Positions 43,683 to 53,109 of a DNA stretch of 64,000 bases are shown here, piece by piece; the stretch's first letter is position 1, and each line of letters starts with the position of its first letter. The DNA is from Veillonellaceae bacterium. Lineage in GTDB: Bacteria; Bacillota; Negativicutes; Veillonellales; Dialisteraceae. The notes beneath the pieces are model-generated. The model was not told where the DNA came from, ran no database searches, and saw nothing but the letters and a program-made list of their open reading frames with translations. The position numbers and the translations under genes are program-made. The stretch covers positions 2,186,001 to 2,250,000 of the forward strand of contig DAJPGA010000001.1 of assembly GCA_025992895.1 (NCBI GenBank). Direction: 5' to 3'.

Positions 43683-43985
43683 ATTTACCCCCTCCGTGTA
43701 GTCAAGTTAAATTGACAATGTTTCACTCTCAATATTGGAATTACTTCATTAAATTTAACAACTCTGTCACTCGTATTTTCATAAATTATAAATCAATTAA
43801 CTATTAATCAATTTTACATTCATCTTCATACTTTCTAATCAAAGTTTTATGCGTCTATTCCAGATAAAAATATTTTATTATGATTCCATGGAAGAATAGA
43901 CCTGTGGAACACATACAACTCAAGATCTTAAAGATATTACCAATTAGGCCCTCCATGGGAAATTCAAATATCTGCCAAACCTAAG
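43683..43985. other. 300-base AT-rich gap between wzy and wzx
   Basis: No gene or strong hairpin is seen. The wzx-rfb operon may have a promoter here, which would make it independent of the wzy-wzz part upstream. Confidence 0.35.
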
Positions 43986-45305
43986 TTAAATACCCTCATT
44001 GAGACAGAATCTATGCATTAGATAGACTAGCCCTAAATTATAATAAAGGGCAAAATCAAGATTACGGCTCAAAAATATATCATCATTAGTTGAAATAAAC
44101 AGAGGTAACACTGTTAAAGCATATATAGCAATCCACACAGAGTTTTTTGCTCTAAATTTGATAATATCATAAAACGAAGTATAGGCCATTCCCATCAGGC
44201 ACATTATTATATACATTCCCACGAAACCATAATCATCTATGTATCTCCTCATCGCCGTATAAACATTAGTGTCAATACCATAAAACTGAGTAAACTTAAG
44301 AAAGGTTGTACTGGGGGCAAGATTAAAACCTAAGTAGTTCAATTTTCTTGTAAAATCCGTAAGGGTGCTATTCCCAACTGAGGGCACTTCTAGATGCACC
44401 GAATCAAGATATACGGAAAAGGCTGGCATTGAGAGCCCCCCATAGTGGGCAATAATATCAACTGGGCTTCTTCCACCAATTGTTACTTTACCAGTGAACA
44501 AACCAAACCCAAGGAAAAAGAAAATAAATAGTATTCCTGCACCAACAAGTATGAAAATTGTTTTTTTCTTGGAATTGAAATTAAAATTATTATTCTTCTG
44601 ATATAAAATTACTCCCGTAATTGCACAATAAACTATTAGAACTAACAATCCCAGTCTCCCACCTGATAGGATTAAAAATGGCATATAAAAAACAATAGTA
44701 CTCAGGTATTTTAGATTTTTCAGGATTGATTGTCCACCGACATAAAAGCAATTATAGGCAAAAACGTAAAGAGAAACATATGTAAAAGATGAGGCAAAAA
44801 TCTCCCTATATGTATACCAGCGAGAAAATATTTTCCCTCCGCCATGTTCTTGTGCCGATCTCACGGTGCCAATCATAGTGGCATATCCCCCTGTGTTCCC
44901 CAACTTGAGAGCCGTTTCATAGACTGTATAAAATTGAACTATGGCTAAAACGATCATTATACAAATTCCCGCGCCCAAAATAATCCAAGACATCATCAAT
45001 GGTCTTTTAATCGGCCTCAGTCCTACACTTTGAGAATGAGTATTCCCCTTAAGGTACCAATCCCCCCATAAGCATCCAATACAAAAGACCAATAGTGAAG
45101 TCAATAACACTAAACCTGCAGAAATGCTAAAATGCAGATGCCAAGCTTCCGCTTTAGAATAAGCAAGAGCTAGACTAATAGTCATTGTAGTTGTCATAAT
45201 AACCATTGGATGCATAATATCATATTCTGAAATAACAAACGTGAGTGCTAGTAATATAATCAAGCAGAACAACGTTATTCCAAATGCGGATCCATATCCG
45301 ATCAT
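43986..45305 (-). CDS. wzy: Wzy-like O-antigen/capsule polymerase
   Basis: A 439-residue membrane protein with about 11 hydrophobic segments and a long extracytoplasmic loop at about residues 285-350, the layout of O-antigen polymerases (EpsG/Wzy type). It would join repeat units in the periplasm. ATG 45305 overlaps the end of the wzz-like gene by 4 bases and has GGAGAG upstream. No sequence motif is diagnostic; the assignment is from topology and position between wzz and wzx. Confidence 0.8.
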   Translation of the reverse strand: MIGYGSAFGITLFCLIILLALTFVISEYDIMHPMVIMTTTMTISLALAYSKAEAWHLHFSISAGLVLLTSLLVFCIGCLWGDWYLKGNTHSQSVGLRPIKRPLMMSWIILGAGICIMIVLAIVQFYTVYETALKLGNTGGYATMIGTVRSAQEHGGGKIFSRWYTYREIFASSFTYVSLYVFAYNCFYVGGQSILKNLKYLSTIVFYMPFLILSGGRLGLLVLIVYCAITGVILYQKNNNFNFNSKKKTIFILVGAGILFIFFFLGFGLFTGKVTIGGRSPVDIIAHYGGLSMPAFSVYLDSVHLEVPSVGNSTLTDFTRKLNYLGFNLAPSTTFLKFTQFYGIDTNVYTAMRRYIDDYGFVGMYIIMCLMGMAYTSFYDIIKFRAKNSVWIAIYALTVLPLFISTNDDIFLSRNLDFALYYNLGLVYLMHRFCLNEGI

Positions 45306-45970
45306 TTGCGCTCTCCTACAAATTTAATAATTATAGCCAATGAGGCAAGCATCATTCCTAGGACAACGCCTATAATTCCATATTTTATTAAGGTCTTCTC
45401 CTTTGGAAGCTCTACCTGCTGCGGATATACATTTGAACGGCTGACTGAATCAATATTTGCATTCGGCTTAACTTCCCTAACTAATCTCTCAGATTGATTT
45501 TCAAAAATATTGATTACCTTATCATTATTATCTTTTAAATAAGACAAATTTTTAGGTGTGGATGCCGAATAATCAAATACGATTTCATATACTCCATTCT
45601 GCAATGATATTATATGAATATTTTTATTCAACCAGTCGATTTTATCCTTCAATGTCATCCTTTCCCAGTTTGCATTAAATCTTGACATGTTTACCCCACT
45701 GGGCCCATCAAGATCCTTTATAAAACTGGATAGATTATCAGTTGTTTTCATCAACGTATCATATTTGAATTCGTTAAAAACATTAACAGCTTCCGGATCT
45801 GTAAACTTAATAATATCCGTAGTATAACAGTCATCTGTCATGACTACAAAATCTGTAGTATACCATTTCTCCGCTATTAATGCCCCCCCTCCGATTGCAC
45901 CACAAAGCAAAATAATAATGCCTTTACGATATAAGGAGGATATAATCCCTCTTATAAATCTGTCTTCCAT
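45302..45970 (-). CDS. wzz: Wzz-like chain-length determinant protein
   Basis: A protein of 222 residues with one N-terminal membrane segment (about 15-35) and one at the C-terminus (about 195-215), and a helical region between, the layout of polysaccharide co-polymerases. The PxxP-like element next to the second segment is YPQQVELPKEKTLIKYGIIG. No tyrosine-kinase domain or separate kinase gene is present, unlike Wzc/CpsCD systems. ATG 45970 (MEDRFIRG) has GGAGA upstream; ATG 45982 is the alternative. Confidence 0.78.
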   Translation of the reverse strand: MEDRFIRGIISSLYRKGIIILLCGAIGGGALIAEKWYTTDFVVMTDDCYTTDIIKFTDPEAVNVFNEFKYDTLMKTTDNLSSFIKDLDGPSGVNMSRFNANWERMTLKDKIDWLNKNIHIISLQNGVYEIVFDYSASTPKNLSYLKDNNDKVINIFENQSERLVREVKPNANIDSVSRSNVYPQQVELPKEKTLIKYGIIGVVLGMMLASLAIIIKFVGERK

Positions 45971-46071
45971 GACTCTCTCCATTCTTCTATACTATAGACA
46001 TCTGCTGAAATAAAATTAATTCTCTAGGTTTGATGTATTAACTACTAATATCAGAAATATTCCAATATAAA

Positions 46072-46851
46072 TCAACCATCCATAAATTTAATTTCAATAG
46101 CTCTTCGAATCTTATGCACAGTAGCATAAAACGGCGGAAAGAAAACCAATCGTGAAGGATAAATCTTGAAGTTAATTTTCCTCCAAATGTTACGATACAT
46201 TCTATCCATAGGGCTTTTTCCATGATTACTTTTTCTTCCATTTGATGAAACCACTGCGTAAATAGGTTCCGATAAGAAAAAGTTTACCTCTCTAAATAAT
46301 CTATAATACAAAAGATATTTGTATAATATCTCTTCTATGCACAAGTAGGGGGTACAATAAACATACTTATGCAGGAAATGCTCTTTATAAAAGTTTGATG
46401 TTATATAAAACAAGTAGGTATCGGCCCACTTCTTATCAACATTTATATCCATCAGCAGATTTTTATCAGTCTGTCGCACCTGTTCAAGAATTTCAGGGAA
46501 ATTTTCTATGATATATCTTCCACTTAATTTTATCCAGCTTTGTGGAGGATTTTTTTCATTCAGTATCCAATCGTCAAGCATCTTAAATTCTTGATACCCA
46601 ATCGCATGCCTATCATTTTCATCTCTCGGAAATTTTCGGTAATTAACATTGGGAATACTTGTAAAAGCCTCATCTGATTCAATATCATATCCAGAATTTT
46701 CAAGGAAATAAATCTTTCCATACTGGCTGTAATAATTTAATGCTTTCAGGTATTCCAATCTACGTACTTTCCAATCCCTGTATTTTGAATATCTGGTCGT
46801 CGGAACTATAGTTCCGGTTAATACAAGTGCTATATCTTTATTGACTGTCAT
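46072..46851 (-). CDS. Polysaccharide-locus protein of unknown family, possible glycosyltransferase
   Basis: A 259-residue soluble protein starting MTVNKDIALVLTGTIVPTTR. I do not recognise a named family. The pattern of a short beta strand followed by TGTIVPTTRYSKYRDWKVRR, then IYFLENSGYD and WIKLSGRYII, resembles small GT-A-like proteins of capsule loci that lack obvious membrane segments. It sits between wzz and a family 9 glycosyltransferase and is AT-rich like its neighbours. A transferase role is inferred from position only. Confidence 0.65.
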   Translation of the reverse strand: MTVNKDIALVLTGTIVPTTRYSKYRDWKVRRLEYLKALNYYSQYGKIYFLENSGYDIESDEAFTSIPNVNYRKFPRDENDRHAIGYQEFKMLDDWILNEKNPPQSWIKLSGRYIIENFPEILEQVRQTDKNLLMDINVDKKWADTYLFYITSNFYKEHFLHKYVYCTPYLCIEEILYKYLLYYRLFREVNFFLSEPIYAVVSSNGRKSNHGKSPMDRMYRNIWRKINFKIYPSRLVFFPPFYATVHKIRRAIEIKFMDG

Positions 46852-46901
46852 CTTATCCTCTTGCCTCATGGAATTATTTGTTTTAATATCAATACCACTT
46901 A

Positions 46902-47933
46902 TTAAACTCTATTAGTAATATGCAGTACCTTTTCATAGACCATATCAGGTGTCACTTTCTTCATGCATTCTTTGATAGGCGCATCATAATAAAGTTCTGT
47001 CTCAAAACAATATTTATCTGGCGTAGATTCATCACTTTCTACAAAATGGGCTTTGGCTGAATACGCTCCATGAGTTTTAGGATTGGTCGGTCCAAATATA
47101 GAAAGTGTCTGTACTCCCAAAGCATCGGCAATATGCTGCATTCCAGTATCAACACCAACGCTAAGCACAGCATCTGCAATGAAGTCTATACTTTCTGATA
47201 CATTCGTTTTTGCAACACAATCAAAAACATTATCTTTTTTTAGGACATCTGCATATAATGGCAGAAACTCTTTTTCAAGCGGTCCCCCTAAGAGACAAAT
47301 ATCATAAGGAAGATTCGAAAGTTTGTCTACTAACTCAACCATATATTCAGGAACCCAGCAGCGGGTAAAAACGTACTTTCCATTATGATAATTCTTATCT
47401 CCGCCGCCAATATTGACTATAATCTTCTTGTTTTTTATATGCAGTTTTTTATTTAGTCTCCTTGTCTCTTCAGAATTTGACAGCAAATGCGGTTGCCGAT
47501 CAATTACGTCCCCAACTAACCCCTTAATCATATTCAAGTTGCGATCCACAAAATGGACTGTATTATCCAAATCGGGCCAATTCAACCCCTGATACTGTTC
47601 CCCATACAAGTTCTTAATTCTTAAAAATTTGAACAGCTTGATTCCTTTATCCTTTGGAGTCATGGTAGCAAGAATCCCGGTATCAAAATGTTTCACTTTC
47701 ATTTGGATCACTGTCTTGATTGTCTCCCATATCGGGCGTCCCTTAAGACTTAGATAATAATACCGATTAACATAAGCTCCGCTTCGTTCAAAAATTTCTT
47801 TATTATTTTCTCCATTTACAATTATGGCTATATATGCATCTGGATATTTACGCCTTATTGCGGTAAGAACTGGAAGCATGCACACACAATCCCCCAGGCC
47901 ATGCTTCATCTCAATTAGAATTTTTCTACTCAT
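46902..47933 (-). CDS. Family 9 glycosyltransferase (heptosyltransferase-like)
   Basis: A 343-residue GT-B enzyme. MKHGLGDCVCMLPVLTAIRR is the typical N-terminal motif, and VGVDTGMQHIADALGVQTLS with IFGPTNPKTHGAYS is the family 9 signature for nucleotide-sugar binding. These enzymes add heptose or other sugars in lipopolysaccharide and capsule synthesis. Its ATG overlaps the stop of the upstream glycosyltransferase by 8 bases and has only a weak ribosome site, so it is probably translationally coupled. Confidence 0.88.
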   Translation of the reverse strand: MSRKILIEMKHGLGDCVCMLPVLTAIRRKYPDAYIAIIVNGENNKEIFERSGAYVNRYYYLSLKGRPIWETIKTVIQMKVKHFDTGILATMTPKDKGIKLFKFLRIKNLYGEQYQGLNWPDLDNTVHFVDRNLNMIKGLVGDVIDRQPHLLSNSEETRRLNKKLHIKNKKIIVNIGGGDKNYHNGKYVFTRCWVPEYMVELVDKLSNLPYDICLLGGPLEKEFLPLYADVLKKDNVFDCVAKTNVSESIDFIADAVLSVGVDTGMQHIADALGVQTLSIFGPTNPKTHGAYSAKAHFVESDESTPDKYCFETELYYDAPIKECMKKVTPDMVYEKVLHITNRV

Positions 47934-49071
47934 CTACCGTGTATCCCATCAATTCATAACAATTGGTTACCTTTTCTATTTCATCAGTAATTTCATATCC
48001 AGATGAAATAAATTCTTGCCAAGTATCAGAGCGTTCGTCTTTTGAAACTTCAAGAATCTTTTTTGCCCATTCCTTAGCCATCAACGACACATCCATAAAA
48101 TAACACTTTTGTGTTATCTCCATTTCTTTTGGAATGACTATAGAAAATAGAGAAGGTAATCCAGCTGCTTGCGCCTCAATTCCAACGTTGCCCATCCCCT
48201 CGAATCTAGATGGTAAAATAAATACATCCATTGCCTGCATTAATTGGGGCACATCATGTCTGACGCCCAAGATTTTAACTTTCTTTTCTAGATTAAATTG
48301 AGCTATTTTTTCTTTAACTTCATTAAAGAAAGACTCTCCATTCTGCTTTCCGCCTATCAATAGCAAGCATGCATCCGAATGGCATTTTACCAATTCATTA
48401 AATATATCTATTACAAAGCTCTGATTTTTCTGGTATGAAAAACGTCCTATATGTCCAACACATATCGTAGAATCAGCTAAGCCAAGATTCTTTCGCATTT
48501 CTGCTCTGACCTTTTCGTTGTATCGATATCGACTGGAATCAATAGCATTTTTGGCAATAATTACTTTTTGGCCTTTCAATAGAGAATCTGGAAACATCCA
48601 TTTGGCAGCAAGCTCTGAGCAAGCCCAATAATCTGTAGCTAGTGATGGCAGCCATTGTTTCCACACTCGATGCGCCATTTGTTTTGCTCTTCTCATGTTA
48701 GAACGTTTTTCATCAATATCTGTACTATGAGAATGCACAATAATACGTTTAAACCCAGCTCTTCTAGCAGCAATTATAGGAACTATATTTGCATATGACA
48801 TATTAAAATGAATCGCCGTATAATTATTTTCTTCCTTAAGTGATTTTAATATATTCGTATATTCTAAAAAATGCGTAGGATGGGGCAGTCTAAAGAATTT
48901 CGCTCCCATATCTAAAAATTCTTGTTCAAAATCCAATTGATTCTCATAAGTAATGAAATCGAATTGAACACGATTTTTATCAATGAATCTGTAATTATTA
49001 CATATATAACCGGTAAGCCCGCCCCCATCATTGCTGACGGTCGCTTGAAGAATACGAACTGGTTTTTGCAT
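47926..49071 (-). CDS. Family 4 (GT1-domain) glycosyltransferase
   Basis: A 381-residue GT-B enzyme. The N-terminal acceptor domain has VRILQATVSNDGGGLTGYIC and the C-terminal domain CVGHIGRFSYQKNQSFVIDI, LLLIGGKQNGE and VFILPSRFEGMGNVGIEAQA with the conserved E-x7-E region. It is similar to galactosyl- and N-acetylhexosaminyl-transferases of capsule loci, but donor and acceptor cannot be predicted. GGAGA stands 7 bases before ATG. Confidence 0.9.
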   Translation of the reverse strand: MQKPVRILQATVSNDGGGLTGYICNNYRFIDKNRVQFDFITYENQLDFEQEFLDMGAKFFRLPHPTHFLEYTNILKSLKEENNYTAIHFNMSYANIVPIIAARRAGFKRIIVHSHSTDIDEKRSNMRRAKQMAHRVWKQWLPSLATDYWACSELAAKWMFPDSLLKGQKVIIAKNAIDSSRYRYNEKVRAEMRKNLGLADSTICVGHIGRFSYQKNQSFVIDIFNELVKCHSDACLLLIGGKQNGESFFNEVKEKIAQFNLEKKVKILGVRHDVPQLMQAMDVFILPSRFEGMGNVGIEAQAAGLPSLFSIVIPKEMEITQKCYFMDVSLMAKEWAKKILEVSKDERSDTWQEFISSGYEITDEIEKVTNCYELMGYTVDE

Positions 49072-49074
49072 TCT

Positions 49075-49839
49075 TTATCTCCCCACCAATTTCCTTTTCA
49101 GGAAAGCAGTCCCCTTTTTCACCCAATCAATATGTTCCAGAAATACCACGGAAACTTCACATTCTCTGAGCTGCTTATGTTCAAGCCAGACGTTAAAGAG
49201 GCGCTCGGACATGAAGCCGTAAAGTCGTCTTTCATACGTATCATAGCCTGTCATATCTGTTCTCTTTTCCAGTTCGAAAAGGATATCAAAGAGCCACGCT
49301 GCATATTCGTCAAAGATTTCTTTCTTCATGACGAACATGTTCAGGATATGAAGTTTTCTTCGGTTCATGACTTTGGTGAAATCAGCACTATATTCCGGAT
49401 ACTTCTCCGCTATGATTTTTTCTGTTATATCGAGATCTTTTTTATAGTGGGCATGCTCATACTGGCTGCGGACGGTTTCAATATAATAGTTTCTCTTCTT
49501 TGGAAGAATGACATCATATTTTTTCAGGAGTTTCTCATAGTCCTCTCTATGAAAAATAGCCTGTTTTTTCTTTTCAATATCATCGGAATGTGTCTTCTTT
49601 CCAAAGTAACGTCTGTAATGGCAAAGGCCGATATAATCGCAGGAAAGATTCTTCCATGCCCAGTAAAGACCGGTCAGTTCACAGAATTCAGGATTCTTGA
49701 TGGAAATATTGTCTCCCGTATTATCCGGCGTATATCCCAGATCTTCTTTTCCCTCTGCTCCGACCCGAAGCGGCAAATAGACGGAATCCTCCGGCATCCA
49801 GTATTTCTTATGCGCTGCAACTAAAATCTTAATATCCAT
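49075..49839 (-). CDS. DUF4422 family glycosyltransferase
   Basis: A 254-residue protein that begins MDIKILVAAHKKYWMPEDSV and has the family motif LTGLYWAWKNLSCDYIGLCH then YRRYF at about residues 55-80. DUF4422 proteins are encoded in many capsule loci, frequently beside glf, and several are described as galactofuranosyl-type transferases. The adjacent galE and glf make that a reasonable guess here. GC content is higher than in the three genes that follow it, and it is closely spaced with both neighbours. Confidence 0.88.
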   Translation of the reverse strand: MDIKILVAAHKKYWMPEDSVYLPLRVGAEGKEDLGYTPDNTGDNISIKNPEFCELTGLYWAWKNLSCDYIGLCHYRRYFGKKTHSDDIEKKKQAIFHREDYEKLLKKYDVILPKKRNYYIETVRSQYEHAHYKKDLDITEKIIAEKYPEYSADFTKVMNRRKLHILNMFVMKKEIFDEYAAWLFDILFELEKRTDMTGYDTYERRLYGFMSERLFNVWLEHKQLRECEVSVVFLEHIDWVKKGTAFLKRKLVGR

Positions 49840-49848
49840 ATTCCTTCT

Positions 49849-50868
49849 TTATCCCTTATATCCATTCGGATTTTTCTTCTGCCAGTTCCAGGTATCACGG
49901 CACATATCCTCGAGAGAACGTCTTGCTTTCCATGCAAGAACCTCCTGTGCTTTGGAAGAGTCTGCCCAGAATTCAGGAAGGTCGCCGGCCCTTCTTTGTC
50001 CGATTTCATACTTGATCTTGACGCCGGATGCATCTTCGAAAGCATGGATAATATCCAGAACGCTGTATGGCGTCCCTGTACCAAGGTTGAAAATATTGAC
50101 GCCTTTATTTTCAGCGGCAAAGCCTGCAGCGCTGACATGACCGTCCGCCAGATCCATGACATGGATATAGTCACGCCTGCAGGTGCCGTCCGGTGTCGGA
50201 TAGTCTCCGCCAAAGACGGTCAGGTGATCTCTGCGTCCTACAGCGACCTGAGCAATGTATGGCATGAGGTTATTCGGAATGCCCTGCGGATCCTCTCCGA
50301 TGAGACCGCTTTCATGAGCACCGATCGGATTGAAGTAACGAAGAAGGACGACGCTGAGACCTGGATCAGCCTTGGCGGCATCTTCCAAGATCTGCTCCAT
50401 CATGACTTTTGTCCAACCATACGGATTGGAGCAGCTTCCTCGTTTCATTGTTTCTTTATAGGGAATCGGATTTTCTTCTCCATACACGGTAGCGGAAGAA
50501 GAGAATACAAACTGATGGACGTTTGCTTCCTGCATGCATTCCAGAAGTGTCAGTGTCGTATCGATATTATTTCTGTAATAACGGATCGGCTGGCTGACGG
50601 ATTCTCCGACGGCCTTGAGACCTGCAAAGTGGATAACGCATTCGATCGGATCTTCAGCGAAAACCTTTCTCATACCATCTTTATTTTTTACATCCACTTC
50701 ATAGGCCTTGACTTTCTTCCCCGTGATTTTCTCGATGCGATTGACAGCCTCAGGTGAGCTGTTGCTGTAGTCGTCTGCAATCACGACATCATAACCTGCT
50801 TCCAGAAGTGCCACTGCCGTATGAGAGCCGATATAGCCGGCTCCGCCTGCCAATAAGATTGCCATCAT
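49849..50868 (-). CDS. galE: UDP-glucose 4-epimerase
   Basis: Interconverts UDP-glucose and UDP-galactose. An NAD-dependent extended SDR enzyme of 339 residues. AILLAGGAGYIGSHTAVALL has the GxxGxxG motif, SSSATVYGE and NPYGWTKVMMEQ carry Ser and Tyr-x3-Lys, and the family end segment with WKARRSLEDMCRDTWNW is present. Two ATG codons (50868, 50865) lie behind GGGGG. It supplies the substrate for Glf, encoded 11 bases upstream. Confidence 0.95.
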   Translation of the reverse strand: MMAILLAGGAGYIGSHTAVALLEAGYDVVIADDYSNSSPEAVNRIEKITGKKVKAYEVDVKNKDGMRKVFAEDPIECVIHFAGLKAVGESVSQPIRYYRNNIDTTLTLLECMQEANVHQFVFSSSATVYGEENPIPYKETMKRGSCSNPYGWTKVMMEQILEDAAKADPGLSVVLLRYFNPIGAHESGLIGEDPQGIPNNLMPYIAQVAVGRRDHLTVFGGDYPTPDGTCRRDYIHVMDLADGHVSAAGFAAENKGVNIFNLGTGTPYSVLDIIHAFEDASGVKIKYEIGQRRAGDLPEFWADSSKAQEVLAWKARRSLEDMCRDTWNWQKKNPNGYKG

Positions 50869-50879
50869 ATCCCCCGCCT

Positions 50880-51995
50880 TTAAATTTCTTTTTCAGCCAC
50901 GCGAAGTGCATCCGCAATGACCTGATCCATGTCGTAATACTTGTATTCTCCGAGACGTCCGCCGAAAATGACCTTGCTTTCCTTTTTTACCTTTTCCGCA
51001 TATTGCTGGTAGAGAGCACCATTCTTTGCATCATTGACCGGATAGTACGGTTCATCACCGGGTTTCCATTCGGAGCTGTATTCTCTGGAAATAACTGTCT
51101 TTGGAAGGTCATGCCCTTCATCATCCTTACCGAACTGGAACCATTTATGCTCAATAATTCTTGTCCAAGGAGTTTCCCTATCCGTATAGTTCACGGCTGC
51201 ATTTCCCTGGAAATTCGGCTTATTCAGTGTTTCTACCTCAAAGCAGACACTTCTGTATTCCAAAGGTCCTAAGTCATAACCGAAGTATGCATCAATCGGA
51301 CCCGTATAGACGACGCGGTCCGCCAGAGCATCGAGCTCTTCCTTATGTTCCAAATAATCTGTATTCAGACGGACTTCAATGCCTTCCAGCATATTCTCGA
51401 CCATTTTTGTATATCCGCCGATCGGAATCCCCTGGTAAAGAGCATTGAAATAATTATTGTCGAAAGTCAGGCGGACAGGAAGTCTTTTGATAATAAAGGA
51501 TGGAAGTTCCGTGCAGGCTCTGCCCCACTGTTTTTCCGTATACCCTTTGATCAGCTTTTCATAAATATCTGTCCCAACAAGGCTGATGGCCTGTTCTTCC
51601 AGATTCTTCGGATTCGTAATACCGGCTGCTTTTCTTTGTTCTCCGATCTTGGCAGCTGCTTCCTCCGGCGTCACAACACCCCACATCTTATTGAAGGTGT
51701 ACATATTGAAAGGAAGGGAGTAAAGCTCTCCATGATAATTTGCCACCGGAGAATTTGTGAAGCGGTTGAATACAGCATACTGATTGACATAATCCCAGAC
51801 TTTCTTGTCGTTCGTATGGAAAATATGAGCGCCGTAAACATGGACATGAATGCCTTCCTTATCTTCGGTATAGACATTCCCCGCAATGTTTGGACGCTTT
51901 TCAACGATCAGCACTTTCTTACCCGCCTTGACTGCCTCTCTGGCAAATACAGCACCAAAGAGTCCGGATCCAACGATCAAATAATCATATTTCAT
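50880..51995 (-). CDS. glf: UDP-galactopyranose mutase
   Basis: An FAD-dependent mutase that makes UDP-galactofuranose from UDP-galactopyranose. It has 371 residues. The N-terminus YDYLIVGSGLFGAVFAREAV is the FAD-binding motif; GNVYTEDKEGIHVHVYGAHI and HTNDKKVWDYVN are family hallmarks, and YTGPIDAYFGYDLGPLEYRS holds the substrate-binding tyrosines. AAGGAG precedes ATG 51995. First gene of the galE/glf/DUF4422 set; it implies galactofuranose in the surface polysaccharide. Confidence 0.96.
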   Translation of the reverse strand: MKYDYLIVGSGLFGAVFAREAVKAGKKVLIVEKRPNIAGNVYTEDKEGIHVHVYGAHIFHTNDKKVWDYVNQYAVFNRFTNSPVANYHGELYSLPFNMYTFNKMWGVVTPEEAAAKIGEQRKAAGITNPKNLEEQAISLVGTDIYEKLIKGYTEKQWGRACTELPSFIIKRLPVRLTFDNNYFNALYQGIPIGGYTKMVENMLEGIEVRLNTDYLEHKEELDALADRVVYTGPIDAYFGYDLGPLEYRSVCFEVETLNKPNFQGNAAVNYTDRETPWTRIIEHKWFQFGKDDEGHDLPKTVISREYSSEWKPGDEPYYPVNDAKNGALYQQYAEKVKKESKVIFGGRLGEYKYYDMDQVIADALRVAEKEI

Positions 51996-52342
51996 GGAGA
52001 TGCTCCTTTTAATGACTAATTCCTGTCTTTCTCTTTCAATAATAAAAACTGCCTTTGGATTCTTTCATGAAATCCTCCGGCCTCCTTCTTTTCCTTATAT
52101 GATTCCTCACCGAAATCGTCATGAAAAATAGCGATACATACGCTTTTATTATACGTTTCCATGCTTTAAATAACAATGTATAAATGCTATTTAAAGAAGT
52201 AAAATTTTTCTTCTTTATTTTTGCTATAGGATTCTTTTTCTTATGCGATAACCTCGTTTTCCATTCATAACACAAATCATATTTATCTCAAGATAAGGAA
52301 AGTCTCTGTGTTATAATTGAAGTGAAAGCTGAGGAATCTACC
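51996..52342. other. Divergent intergenic region between glf and the GalT-like gene
   Basis: No convincing gene. A 79-codon frame on the minus strand (52036-52275) is lysine-rich and low in complexity and lacks a ribosome site. Promoters for both flanking operons must be here; TGTTATAATTGAAGTG near 52310 supplies a good -10 (TATAAT, 52312-52317) for the plus-strand gene. Confidence 0.45.
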
Positions 52343-53104
52343 ATGAATACACCTATCATTTTCAACCTTTCAATCGGAGGCAAGAAGCCGCATTCTTCGA
52401 CGCAGAAAATCTGCCCTTTCTGCCATCCTGAAACTTTAACAAACATCCTCGACAAGAAGGATGATATCATCTGGCTGATGAACAAGTTCCCTGTTTTCGA
52501 AGGAACATATCCGACGGTCATTGTAGAGACTTCTGACCATGATGCAGAACTGACGACGTACAGTAAGGAAAAGCTGCATGAAGTCATTTCCTTTGGCCTT
52601 GAACGCTGGGAAAAGATGGAGACGGACAAGCGTTTCAAATCCGTCCTTTATTTCCGCAACTACGGCCCTGGTTCAGGCGGCTCGCAGCGCCATCCTCATT
52701 CCCAGATCATCGGTCTTGATACGTATGACTACAAGGACAACATCGACCGGGAGAATTTCCTAGGTCCCGTCATCCATGAAGATGACGACTGCTACGCCAC
52801 CGTATCGGACTATCCGATCAGCGGCATGGGAGAAATGAACGTCACTCTGAAGAAGGATGCTTCACCGGAAAAATTCGCTGACACGATCCAGACACTGGCC
52901 CGCTATGTCCTGAATGACTTCCCTCTCCCCTGCACGAGCTACAACATTTTCTTTTACCATTTCAAACATATCCGGGCGAAGATTTTCCCGCGCTACACGG
53001 CAAGTCCTCTCTACATGGGCTACCATATCACCCATGTCATGGATCCGGAAAGCCAGAAGCGCATGATGGAAATGCTTCATACCGAAAAGTATTTTGGAGA
53101 ATGA
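52343..53104 (+). CDS. DUF4931/GalT-like HIT-superfamily protein
   Basis: A 253-residue protein related to galactose-1-phosphate uridylyltransferases. It has a zinc-binding-like CPFCHPET near residue 22 and GGSQRHPHSQIIGLD at about 113-127, in which HPHSQ resembles the HxHxQ catalytic motif of GalT and Ap4A phosphorylases. It is shorter than true GalT. ATG 52343 has GAGGA 7 bases upstream; the frame extends to 52322. It is followed closely by a metallophosphoesterase. A nucleotidyl-transfer role is likely, substrate unknown. Confidence 0.82.
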   Translation: MNTPIIFNLSIGGKKPHSSTQKICPFCHPETLTNILDKKDDIIWLMNKFPVFEGTYPTVIVETSDHDAELTTYSKEKLHEVISFGLERWEKMETDKRFKSVLYFRNYGPGSGGSQRHPHSQIIGLDTYDYKDNIDRENFLGPVIHEDDDCYATVSDYPISGMGEMNVTLKKDASPEKFADTIQTLARYVLNDFPLPCTSYNIFFYHFKHIRAKIFPRYTASPLYMGYHITHVMDPESQKRMMEMLHTEKYFGE

Positions 53105-53109
53105 CACTG

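Noticed and set aside
52036..52275. 79-codon lysine-rich frame between glf and the GalT-like gene
   Set aside because: No ribosome site, low complexity, and it occupies the region where two divergent promoters are needed.
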